Source: Persicaria tinctoria
Taxonomy: Eukaryota; Streptophyta; Magnoliopsida; Caryophyllales; Polygonaceae
Assembly (NCBI GenBank): GCA_037127255.1
Contig: JBANSL010000013.1
Coordinates: 4,218,188-4,282,187, forward strand
Reading direction: 5' to 3'
DNA: 64,000 nt
Positions 35,754-47,031 of this stretch are shown piece by piece. The notes beneath the pieces were generated by a model. The model was not told where the DNA came from. It ran no database searches and saw only the letters and a program-made list of their open reading frames with translations. A program made the position numbers and the translations under genes. Each line of letters begins with the position of its first letter. Position 1 is the first letter of the stretch.

Positions 35754-36166
35754 GAGCAAGCCCAACAGCTTCTCTAAAATAGAGAAAATGAGAGATTTTA
35801 GAGAAAAAAAAATCAATTTTTCTCTCTAATAACTTCTTTAAACTCATCTCTAAAATAGAGAAATTGATGGAGAGAGAGACAACAAATCTCTAAATTTAGA
35901 AGAATGGTTAAAATATGTAAAATTTAATGCGTTCACCCCTTTCAATGCCTATATATTTGTTCATTGGTTGTTGCTTATTGATTTAATGAAGTTATTGGAA
36001 TTTTATTTATTAAATTGTGAATTTATGCATCTATTATAGTGTATACTAAATGTAGCAATTTGTATTTAATAGAGAATCTGTTGGAGTTGTGGTGTAAAAT
36101 TTTTAGAGATTTTGTTATTTTGTTCTTTATTTTAAAGTTTTTTTAGAGAAGTTGTTGGGAATGCTC
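35754..36166. mobile_element. Harbinger-like MITE with TTA target duplication
   Basis: The 413-bp element has terminal repeats GAGCAAGCCCAACAGCTTCT on the left and, reverse-complemented, GAGCATTCCCAACAACTTCT on the right, both continuing CTAAAA. TTA lies directly on each side (35751-35753 and 36167-36169). There is no coding capacity. Confidence 0.8.
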
Positions 36167-36169
36167 TTA

Positions 36170-36665
36170 GAGTTTCGTCTTCACTGTCCATAGGAGTTAG
36201 AGTCGTGCGGTGCTTCCCTTTGGTGGTGATTGGCTTCATTTTTCGCCGACATCCTCAAGGTTTCAGTTTTAGTTCTGCTTAGTTTTGTTCGTTTCAAAGT
36301 GTATGTTACTTGTTGAATGCACCCTTTTTTCTCTTTTGTATTTTCGATTTTATTGTATGTTTGACAGTTCATCCGTACGTTAACTTGTCGACCTCTCGAG
36401 TTTCAAGTATGTCTAAACTCGAATTACTCCATCCGTTTGGCAAAATATGTCACTTTACTATTCATGCACGCTTTTTATGAGATAAAAAACTATATAAAAT
36501 ATCTATTTTTTTTTAACAATTTCGTAGTTATTATTAATAAGAACCAATTTGTTAAAAAAAATTATAAAAAAATGAATATTTTATATAGCTTTTCTCATTC
36601 TAAAGAAGTGGGGTAAATGACATGTTTTGTCGAACCGAGGGAGTATTACTTAATAAAAAAAAATA
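36170..36665 (+). mobile_element. LINE 3' end interrupted by a Stowaway
   Basis: The left part (36170-36424) ends AAGTATGTCTAAACTCGAAT and the right part (36646-36665) continues TTACTTAATAAAAA. With the Stowaway removed they join into the same tail as the LINE end at 23143 (CTCGAATTTTCACCTAATAA). The shared ..GTCGACCTCTCGAGTTTCAA lies at about 36387-36406. The left limit is approximate. Confidence 0.65.
36427..36643. mobile_element. Stowaway MITE nested in a LINE tail
   Basis: The 217-bp element starts CTCCATCCGTTTGGC and ends GAACCGAGGGAG, flanked by TA (36425-36426 and 36644-36645). Its interior is the common family interior. It inserted after the LINE tail it splits. Confidence 0.85.
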
Positions 36666-37583
36666 TTGCATCATAAAAATACATGATTGTGAAATAACGG
36701 TAACTTCCATTTCAAGAAATAAGGGCAACTTGATTAATGTTCTTATAAATTTCATGTAATACTTTAATATTTTTCATTCTCGACATAGTAATCCACTACT
36801 CTTCAAGGCCTCAACTCTAATATTTTCACATGAACATCAATTAGGGCTGCAGTTCGAGCTCAACTCGGAATCGATTTGAAAACAACTCGACTCGAGGTTG
36901 TTCACTTACCTAAATAAGTCGAGTTTGAACAGGATTTTAAACTCAGTTGAAAGCTCGACTCGTTCGATTTAAATTCGAATAGCTCGAATTTGATGAAATT
37001 TCTAAAATCTTCTTTAAAGTTAATATGTTATAATCAATTAGAATTGCTTAAACCTCGAAAAAAGTTTGTCTCAAATTTGTTCATTTTCTAAACAAGCCAA
37101 ATTTGATCAAGAAAAAAAAGCTTGTTTAAAAATTGAATTCGGTTCGGCTCGAGCTCATTTAACAAACGAACCAAGCTTAAAACATACCAAACTTGACTTG
37201 TTAAGCGACTATGAAAATTGAAGGTTATTACTGTGAAAATGAGAAAAACTTTGATTAAATACGAAATTTACAGAATTTGTGGCTTCCCAGAAAATAATAA
37301 ATATTTACGAAAAATGATTTGATTTTGAAAATTCAGATGAGCTTCGAGAAGAAGTAAAAGTCGCTCTGCTGCATAAACCGCGTGTGCACACCAAGTCGAT
37401 CGGAAAAGCTACCACGACCTACAACAAATCCACTCCTCCTTTCCAATTTCGATTCCAATTTCACAATTTCCATCCCTCTTTCTCTCATTAAGCTCCGAAT
37501 TACTGAAATCCGGAAGCTCTATATAGTCGATCGATCAAAGATCAAGCACGCAGTTGCAGAAATCAGAGGTTTTCCATCCAGTC
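36666..37583. other. Upstream region of KEULE with a decayed hAT-like relic
   Basis: The segment at about 36843-37210 is rich in CTCGA/TCGAG words, as in the hAT MITE at 9186, but has no intact ends. About 37370-37583 is C/T-rich and probably 5' untranslated sequence and promoter. The plus-strand ORF at 37382-37597 overlaps the true start codon in another frame and is rejected. Confidence 0.5.
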
Positions 37584-40500
37584 ATGTCTATGTCTGATTC
37601 CGATTCCTCTTCCGTTTCCTGCGAATGGAAGAGTTTCCGCCAAATCACCCACGATCGTAAGCTTTTTCTGCCCTCCCTCTGTACCTAGACCTTGTTGTAA
37701 TCTCTGATTGAAAGGATTTTGAAGGAATATATAATCGGGCCATTTTTATTTGATTTCTGTAAATTGGAATGGTGTGTGTTCTTATCACAATTTATCATGC
37801 TTGTGATTTGAGCTTTCATAGTTGGCGGATGGGATATGTTGCATATGTAACTGGAAAAAGAGAGGGTTTAGAATGGTGAAGTTTCGTATCAGCTCATGGA
37901 TTGATCCTTTTTAGGTGTTAATCGAAACTTCTTTAGTCCTGGTGCTAAATGGGGTTAGTACAGTTGGAACCACAGAAAAAAATGAAATTAAGACATTATA
38001 GGGTTAGATTTCATGAACAGTTGCTATCTAGCTAATGGATTAATGGTGAATGAGGAAGCATGAGATGGGGCATGTGCAGTGCAGTTGGTGTTTTTGCTTC
38101 TGCTTGATGTGCAAGTGTGGCAGTTGGCCAGTTGAAAAGTTACTACTCAACTTCAGTTAAGATTGTAAGAAATCAATGGCAATTTTGTTTTTCCCCTATA
38201 AGAGGCAAGTAAATGTTTGAACTAAAGAAATCAAAGCAATAAAGAGTGCATGACTGCATGAGGATGGGCGGGACTTGGGAGGGAAGGATTAAGGAGTTCT
38301 GTTGGAGATGAATTAAATTGGAGCTTCATGCCAAGGAATATGTGTATTTGGAGGGAACACATTGGATGGGACAGGAAGTGAATGGAACGATTCCTGTATT
38401 TGATAAGGTCAAGTATGTTACTAGGATGATTCAAGGGAGTAATTAGATCTTGTGGATTTTCTTAGAATGATTACAGAAGGGAAGTCACGGTGGCCTTATG
38501 TGTGATCGCCATTCGCCAATAGGGAAAATAAAAGGCATGGCCTCATTTTGAAAAATTCATAATTCTAGGCGTTCACCATCTCTTGTCACACGGAAAGGAC
38601 TACATTATACGTCAAATCATGTAACTGAAAAAACTCTAGGTATTTTGTGTGTGAACTGAAAAGTATCTGTTACTTTTCTAAAGTATGTTGCATAATGAGT
38701 TATCAAAACATCTTCTTAAGTAAATTATTTTACACATCTTAGGGTTTTCATAATGTTTTTTCCTTCTAAATGCTAATTCTAGTTGTAAGCGATATATGAA
38801 CTATGGAATTTTCTTGAAGGATTTGTATTTTCTACTGTAGTATTTTTCTTTTCACTTTCCACTGTGAAGTTTTGTTTAAATTTTTACTGATGTATGTTTA
38901 TGAGTTTATCCAATTAGACTTGTTATCTTTTATTCATATACTGGTTGATTTAAAGGCTTCTTATCCTCTGAAACTTTGTGATAATTGACATTAAGAATCA
39001 ATCCAAGTTTCATTTTGTCTTCCCTTCTCTACGTCTATCTATTTTTCTAGTATTATAAGAATTTAGTTTGTTTTGCTCTCAAGACAAGGAAATCGAGTGA
39101 ATTATTTTGTGTGTCTACTGTATAGTGTATGTTGTTATGGTCTGGAACTATTTTGACTGTACACTATCAGCTGAAGGCTACATGTCATCTTGAATGACAC
39201 ACAAGTAATCATATTTCTTTTCTTCTTTATCATCTTGTGTTCAGGATTGTTGTATGAAATGGTCCGATCAGTAAAGCCAAGTGACCCAAGATCAAGTTGG
39301 AAGGTATGTATACTTTTTCTCTCTCGCGCTTTTTGAATAAATTGCAATTTGTTTTATTGACTCTTACCATATTGCCATATAGGAAGGAGATTTTGCAAAA
39401 CTTTTGTCTTTTGTCTGATATATTATGGGTCTGATCTTAGGTTCTCATTATGGACAAACTTACCGTCAAAATAATGTCGTGCACTTGCAAGATGGCCGAA
39501 CTCACTGACGAAGGAGCGCCATGTAAGTGTCAAATTCTCAGTTTCGTCGAATGCTAAACTTTTAGTATCCACGAACGAGACTGTCAATATTTGGTACCTT
39601 CGAACTTTGAAGGTGTTTTTCCTTTAAAAAAGCATTTGATTATCCGATGCCACTTGTTTGCTCCATACTCATCTTTGTATTCTTCGTCAATAGAAGAACT
39701 GAGATGTTCAGCAATACCCATATTTTAATCTACACTGTTCAGTATCTTCAATCACCCTGAGCTATAGAGACCTTTAGGTGATATTCAGATTTTCTTGTTT
39801 AAGCTACTAAGTTTTTTTTATTGATCCTGTACTATATCTTCCCTTATTTTGGCTATGTGCTCTCCATTAATTCATGGATGTTTCTCAAGGTCTGTGATTC
39901 TTAAGTGTGATAGTTAGGTAGTGGGGAAGGATGGTTTAACTGATTGCATTTATCTTGATGAATTCAGTGGTAGAGGACATAGAAAAGAGAAGGCAGCCTA
40001 TGCCCACTTACGATGCTGTATATTTTATCCAGCCCTCAAAAGAGAAGTGATGCTCGACTCCCTCTTGGTTATTTGTTGAGTGATTTGTTCAGTGTGTTGA
40101 TGTTTTCATTTTATGGTCCATTCTCTTGATCCATCTTTTTTTTTCTTGGCATTTTACAGTGTCATGATGTTTATGTCAGATATGTCAGGGAAAAAGCCTA
40201 TGTATAAGAAGTATGTCAATTATGATTTTACAATATTTCCTGCACCTTAGGTTTCCAAATCTGTTTCAAATTTGATCTTTCTTTGGACGGTCTGCTGCAG
40301 AGCATTTGTTTTCTTCAGCTCACCAATTTCCAAGGAACTTGTGATCCACATCAAGAGGGATAGTACAGTTTTGTCTCGTATTGGTTCTTTGAGGGAGGTT
40401 ATAATCCAAAAAACTCTGTTCTTGTGTGATGGATATGTTCTTTCCAAATTGTGCACACAAAAAGCTGCACATTTTTGTTGTTTATAGATGTTAACTTGCT

Positions 40501-43500
40501 TCTTATTCACATGCAGATGAACTTGGAGTATTTTGCTTTTGATAGCCAGGTGTGTTTTTTCTTTTCTTGCTTAACTTTGCATCTCCCCTATGAATGATAA
40601 ACAATTGCTAATTTTTGAGATATCTTTATTGTTAGTTTTTACATGCTCTATTTGAAGTTTAAGGTTCCTCTTTTCCTTTTGGGGTCCAGGGTTTGCTTGT
40701 AATGTTATCCTGAGGAGGGAAAAAGGAGGGTGGTTAGATCTAGGAAGACATCCATAGGACCATATCTCTCGATGATAAAGCATTGTGATGGGAGAAATAA
40801 TGTTTTATAATTCTTGATTGTTATGAATTTTTTTGTCATGTATTCTCATCCATTTTTCCGGTGAAAACTTGTCAGTGATAACTATTAATATACTGGAGGC
40901 AGAACTTGATTGTATCAATATCTTAGACTTGATGAAAATGAAAATTTCCACCCCATATGAGCTTGACTAATAGAAAGAACATCTGGTTTTTTTAGTACCA
41001 AAAGAAAGTATTACAGAACCAAATCATACTTGATTTAGCATGACAGATTGACAGCTAGTTCCCCCAGCATTACCTAATGTTTCATGTGAATTTGTTGATA
41101 GGGTTTTCTTACTGGTAACGAGAGGGCCTTAGAGGATCTCTTCAGTGATGAGGAAAATCATCGGAAAGGCGACACATGCTTGAATGTGATGGCCAACAGA
41201 ATAGCTACAGTTTTTGCTTCGCTACAGGTGTTGTAACGTGTTTTCCCCTCTCTATCGTGGTTTAAGTCCAAGTAAAACAAATTCCTAAAGTTTGGCTGAA
41301 TATACAGGAGCTTCCTTTTGTACGTTACCGTGCTGCCAAGTCTCTTGATTCAGATACTATGACGACCTATCGTGATCTTATTCCTACAAAGCTAGCTGCT
41401 GGAGTGTGGAACTGTTTAACGAAATATAAGACAGCCATCCGTAACTTTCCACAGACTGAAACATGTGAATTGCTCATTCTGGACCGATCAGTTGATCAGG
41501 TTTGAGATGTACCTTGTTAATTATTTGTGACTGAAAGACATCCGCAATTTTCACTGTGCTGAGCATTTTTAAGTTGATGTTTCTAGATTGCTCCTGTCAT
41601 ACATGAGTGGACCTATGATGCCATGTGTCATGATTTGTTAAATATCGAGGGAAATAAATATGTTCATGAGGTACCCTGCTATTTCCCCCATCCTATTATA
41701 TAAATTTCTAATTTTTTCCTTAGTTCTCCTTCAAATTTGTATCTTTCGACATGTTAAATCTGCATTATTTATTGTCTTTTCCTTCAGGTTCCAAGCAAAA
41801 CAGGAGGCCCACTTGAGAAAAAGGAGGTTCTTTTGGACGAACATGATCCTATATGGCTTGAGCTACGATATGCACATATAGCTGATGTATGTTGCGTGTT
41901 TAAATTTACTATTTTTTATAACGAGACTTTGCAGATATCTCTGTATGTTCATTAGAAATTGTTTTGATCTTTGTTTATCTGATCAGGCCAGTGAGCGTTT
42001 GCATCAGAAAATGACCAACTTTGTAGCCAAAAATGGAGCTGCCCAAATTCAACATGGGTCAAGGTTTGTAAATGTTTTTCTATCTGTAATATCTTTATCT
42101 AGGGTAAATTGCAGAAAAAATCACAAACTTTGGGGGTAGTTGCACTTGCAAAGTTCGTGCCATTAGACACGTCACACGACAACCCCTAAATTTGGTGATT
42201 TTTTTTTTAACTATGCAAAGTTTGTGCAAGCTAGCCCAACTATGCTCAAATTTCTTGAATATTTATTAAATTTACCCTTTTTGTTAAGGGCCAGCATAGT
42301 ACATTTAATTAGGATTCAACACGTGTAACATTAGGCTGGATATATTCTGACTTGTTTTTATTGTACTTTTTTTTTTTTTATAGAATTATAGGTAATTTGT
42401 GGATGATTATTTACATGGCCAACTTTTTCAAAATTGATTCCTTTTGACTTGTTTAGTTGTATTTCATTTGCTGAATGATGCAATTAGCTGGATATCTTTT
42501 TTACATCACTTTGATACAACAACAACCTTCCCAGTATATCCCACCTAAGGTTTGGGGGCCAAGTTGTATGCACTCTTTCCCTGACCACATCGAGAGAGTG
42601 TTTCCTAGTGGCCCTAGCATAAATATGGGTGTGGTTTCAAATAGGGGGGGGGGGGGGGGGGGCAAGTTGTACACACTTTTACATCACTCTGATGTGTTTC
42701 AAATATGGGTGTGGTTTGATGGGGTTTATATAAGTTGCATTAGGAACATTAAAATCGTTCTTCTGCACGTATGGTTTGACTAGTTTCCACCCGCTGTTTT
42801 AATAATACACTTACATTCAGAGTGCCTTCATTTTCTTCTCCTATTGCACTACTGAGTTAATGTGAGGGTCAGGACTGTGTGATACAATATTCCATAAACA
42901 ACCTGTCATTGATTCATTAGATATAACCCCGTGAGCACTGAGTACTGCTATACTTGTCTACGTAATAAAATCTGATGCTGCTTCTCATGGCATTAATGAA
43001 TAGAAAAGTTTCTTTAGGATGATTATATGGAAAAGAAGCCATATCAAGGCTCAATATTGGAAATATTGGGTGAATTAGAACCGAATACTTCCATTAAAAC
43101 GTTTTTTTTCAAGGATTATTTAGACTTGTGAGTTGTGATAGTACTCAGATTCACCTGCCCTACTCTTCCAACCCTTCCTTGTAATGTAGTTGATTTGTAT
43201 AAACCCCTTCATTTTGCTTAGCTATGCACAAGGACCTAGGTAAAGGATTGTTCGGGTCAAAAGTTGAAATGGGAGGTTTAGCAGTTTTAGGACGCTTAAG
43301 GTTAAATCTTCAGAGTTCTTTTTGTCCCGGGAAAGCAAATAATCTCTTGAAATCCATGAATTGCTGAAAAAAGCTATCCCCAAACAACCACAGGTATAGA
43401 GCTATACTTGTGCAAAATGCAGTCAGTAATTGATATGTTGTCCTATGTTTTGGCAGATATTTTGCTGGCTCTACTGTCTAATCCTTGAATTTGTTAGTCT

Positions 43501-46500
43501 GCTACTCAGCCTACTCTGCTCAAACTCTGTTTTGTCGTGATGAGAAGATTTAGATTCTTACATATGCCTTTTGTCCAGGGATGGGGCTGAATTGTCTACA
43601 CGAGACCTACAAAGAATGGTCCAGTCATTGCCAGAATATACTGAACAGATTGGAAAGCTTTCCTTGCACGTGGAGGTCAGCAATCACTAATCTATCCATG
43701 AAAATGCTTTATCAATTGTCTACAACAATGACAACAATAACAATGATGATGATGATGATGATGATAACAATACTTAAATCTTAAATTCAGTAGCTAAAAT
43801 AGATGATGGCGAACATGGAAAAAGTGGAAAAATGACTAAAACTAGGAAGTGGGAACATGGGTAATTAAAGCAACTAACTAGTAATTGGAAACTAGCTAGA
43901 TATAATGATTGGACTTAATCAGAAGCCCAGATTTGTATCACTTGACTTCCTATATAGAGAATAAATCCCGTTTAGAAAAATAAAAATAAAAATAAAAATA
44001 TAGAGTATCCAATCACTTGAGGTTGTAGAATCATGGCCAGTAATTTGTCTCATATGTTGTGATTATGAAGATTGTTTATTATGTAGAGGAGTATTAAACA
44101 AGAACTCATTCGCGATTTGTGACACATCTGCTTTAATGATGCAATTGGCATCCAGATTTTGGGGGTTTATTACTTCTTTGTATCAAGTCTTCCACCGATT
44201 TCTTCTATTGATAGATGTTTTTACGCAAAATTATAGGGTTGTTAGACCTCTTCGCTATTGTTCCATCATGCATGATAGGGTTAATCCCTTGTCCTTTTCC
44301 TGCCTCTTAACTTAATAAAGGTCACTTAATCATAAGCAGTTATCTCCTGTTTATTTGAATTCCTTAATTAAAGAAAGAAAAGTAGCAATTCTTCTCTTAG
44401 ATATTTGTCTCACCTTGTTATTATAAGAATCTGAATAGTCTTTGGATTTGTGATAAATATGAATCACTGGGTAGATTGCTGGAAAAATAAACAAATTGCT
44501 GAGAGAGCATGGGCTGAAAGATCTTGGTCAACTGGAGCAGGATCTTGTTTTCGGTGATGCTGGAACTAAAGATGTTATAAACTTCTTAAGGACAAAAGAG
44601 GTGGGGACAGTGTGTATATATAATTTTTAACTTCCAATTGCACGCAATATGCAATACATGAAATAGTGATGATCATGTAGGACATCTCTCGAGAAAATAA
44701 ATTGCGCTTGCTGATGATATATGCTGCTGTATATCCTGGCAAATTCGCGGGTGAAAAAGGAGCAAAGCTGATGCAGGTAATGTCTTGCTGTACCATTTTT
44801 TTATGTTTCTGCCTGTGTGCTGATGAGTGATATGTTTTTACAGTGTTCTCTGAATATTTTAAATTTTAATGCTGCACTGTTCGTCACATGTGTGGATAAT
44901 CCTCGTAGGACAGGAAGATGAGTTCAGAGGTTGAGCTAGATTGGGGTTTGTTAGTTGAGATATACGCTGTTTCCCCACTAGTCTCAGTTTGATTATTCAC
45001 TGCTCTGTAGATGCCAATATGTGCCTGATAAGACTTTTAATAATGAGTAATGACGTAGGAAATGCACTGTAGGTTTAGAACTGCAGTAAATTTGAAATAA
45101 TTTAACATTCTTGAGGAATATATGTGGTTGATCTTCCAGAATTTTCAGATGGTTACAACTAACATTGGCTGAGACTTCCTGTAGTTAGTCTTTGTTTGTA
45201 TCCAGTATAATCTTGCAATTTTTACATTATAGGATATTGTATTTTTGCAAAAAGGTCAATATCTTGTAGATTTTGCTCAATACTTGTGTCCTAGCTTCTT
45301 TACTATCTCTTGTTTTAGTTTAGAATATGCTATTGTCCTTTCAGTTCTTCTTGCTGTACTTGTGTCCAGTTTCTGTGTGGATCTTTGGGACTAGTTTATT
45401 TATTTCCGTCCTGTTTTGTTTCCTTTTCCTCCATTTTGCCAGCTATCATGTGTATATGCTTTTATTCATTGTCATTTCTGGAAATGCCTTAAAATGTAGT
45501 GTGTGCATGGAAACTGCACACAGATATCTAAGGCTGAGATGTGCTTGATATTTCCAATTCTTTGCCTATTTTCATTTCTTTGTATCTTTGGTACTCAGCT
45601 GACCTATCCTTTCCAACCCCTCCAACCCCTATGTAGTTGGCCAGGTTGTCATCAGATGATATGATTGCTATAAGAAACATGAAGTTGCTTGGAACATCAG
45701 AGACAAAAAAGAGCAAGTCTGCAGGATTTCCGTTGAAGTTTGATATTCACAAGGTTACTATCATTCATACGGCATTGTTCCCCCCCCCCCCCCCCCCTCC
45801 TCTTTTCCTGGTCTGGTATATATTCATGTTCATAGTGCTTCCTTGAACACAAATGTTCTTTTCAAGATTAGAAGAAGCGTGGAGCTAGAAAGGATCGCCC
45901 TGGAGAAGAGACAGAATGGCAATTGTCACGCTTTTACCCAATCATTGAGGTTTGTTAGTATGCCTGCAAGTTTATGCTATAGCTATAAAATTATTCTTTC
46001 TTCTGAGATAGAATAAGGATTGGAATCATGAAAATCAAACTATGTGTGTATGTATACACATGAATTGGTCTCTAAAATGTTAGAAATCTTTTGTTATCTT
46101 AGGACCTCGTAGAAAAACTCAGCAAAGGAGAACTACCTAAAAATGAGTACCCGTGTATGAATGATCCCAGTCCCACTTTCCATGGGTCCATGCAAAGCTT
46201 TGAAGCTCCCGCTGGACAATCAATGAGAACAAGACGGCCAACATGGGCGCGGCCTCGAAACTCTGACGATGGCTATGCAAGGTATTCTTCATTTCAACTA
46301 CTGATAACTTTCAACTTGGGCTGTCAAGTTTTGTGTCACCCTTGCCTAGTGTCTATAAATATCCTTCCCTTATGAGCACATTGATGCTATGATTTAGAAT
46401 TTTTTAACATGAAAGATACCTTAGTGCTTCCGGCTAATTAGGCTGTATCTGTTCACAGTGATTCTTTTCTGAGACGTACACCCAGTGAATTTCTGAGGTC

Positions 46501-47031
46501 AGGTCAGCGTATTTTCGTATTTATAGTCGGTGGAGCCACCAGATCAGAGGTAAGACTTGAACATCATCTACCATGTGTTTGCTTTAGAATCTCTCTTTAT
46601 CTTGCCTGAGTGCCTGACTTTTTAATTGAATATTCTCAGCTTAGAGCATGCCACAAGTTGTCAACAAAACTGAAGAGGGAAGTTATCTTAGGATCTTCCA
46701 GTATTGACGACCCCCCTCATTTCATGACGGTAATGTTGAAATTTTATGGGCTATTCCTTTTTCTGCATGTCTCGTCCAAGCTGCAAACTTGCATCTTGTG
46801 ATATATGTATACTGCTAAGATTATTCCGCTTTTTAGGACCATTTCCCATTGCAGATTGAATTCAAATGAGAAGCTTGTTCACTTGTTTAATGCGTCTTTA
46901 ACTCGAGATGCTAGCAGAGTTTCATCAACGTCTGCTGTTGACTGATAATCTTTCATGTAATTTCGCAGAAATTGAAGTTACTATCATTCACTGACGAAGA
47001 AGACATATCACTTGATGATATACAGATATAA
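37584..47031 (+). CDS. Sec1/Munc18 protein, KEULE type (21 exons, 662 aa)
   Basis: The product is recognised along its whole length as the SNARE-regulating SM protein [189 protein letters not shown], end LDDIQI. KEULE binds the syntaxin KNOLLE and promotes vesicle fusion at the cell plate. Exons: 37584-37656, 39245-39303, 39441-39522, 39968-40046, 40160-40210, 40301-40397, 40517-40549, 41102-41227, 41308-41499, 41587-41670, 41788-41886, 41987-42063, 43579-43675, 44475-44600, 44681-44776, 45637-45753, 45872-45949, 46103-46281, 46459-46549, 46640-46729, 46969-47031. All introns are GT-AG and the total is 1989 bp, in frame, so the gene appears intact. Introns 1 (1.6 kb) and 12 (1.5 kb) are longest; intron 12 carries a SINE. 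As I recall, Arabidopsis KEULE is 666 aa. Confidence 0.95.
42104..42260. repeat. MULE-like terminus in KEULE intron 12
   Basis: The segment begins GGGTAAATTGCAGAAAAAATCAC, close to the ends of the MULE foldback at 10909 (CCAAATTGCAGAAAACCAC). No matching opposite end or target duplication was found, so only one end of a decayed element is called. Confidence 0.4.
42516..42676 (-). mobile_element. SINE in KEULE intron 12 with 17-bp target duplication
   Basis: Read on the minus strand, the insert ends in a (GTT)n tail (ACAACAACAAC at 42516-42526 on the plus strand). It contains a conserved plant SINE block (CTTCCCAGTATATCCCACCT on the plus strand) and a GGAAACACTCTCTCGATGTG segment like that of tRNA-derived SINEs of the Solanaceae TS type. 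TTTTACATCACTTTGAT (42499-42515) recurs as TTTTACATCACTCTGAT (42677-42693), one mismatch. A run of 19 G at 42644-42662 lies in it. The insertion is within an intron, away from both splice sites. Confidence 0.7.
45780..45797. repeat. Run of 18 C in KEULE intron 16
   Basis: An uninterrupted C18 tract lies 74 bp upstream of the exon 17 acceptor, in the pyrimidine-rich part of a short 118-bp intron. It could affect splicing or sequencing accuracy, but nothing shows that it does. Confidence 0.8.

Noticed and set aside
37382..37597. Upstream ORF overlapping the KEULE start
   Set aside because: It is in a different frame from KEULE and has no feature of its own. A regulatory upstream ORF cannot be excluded, but the transcript start is unknown.
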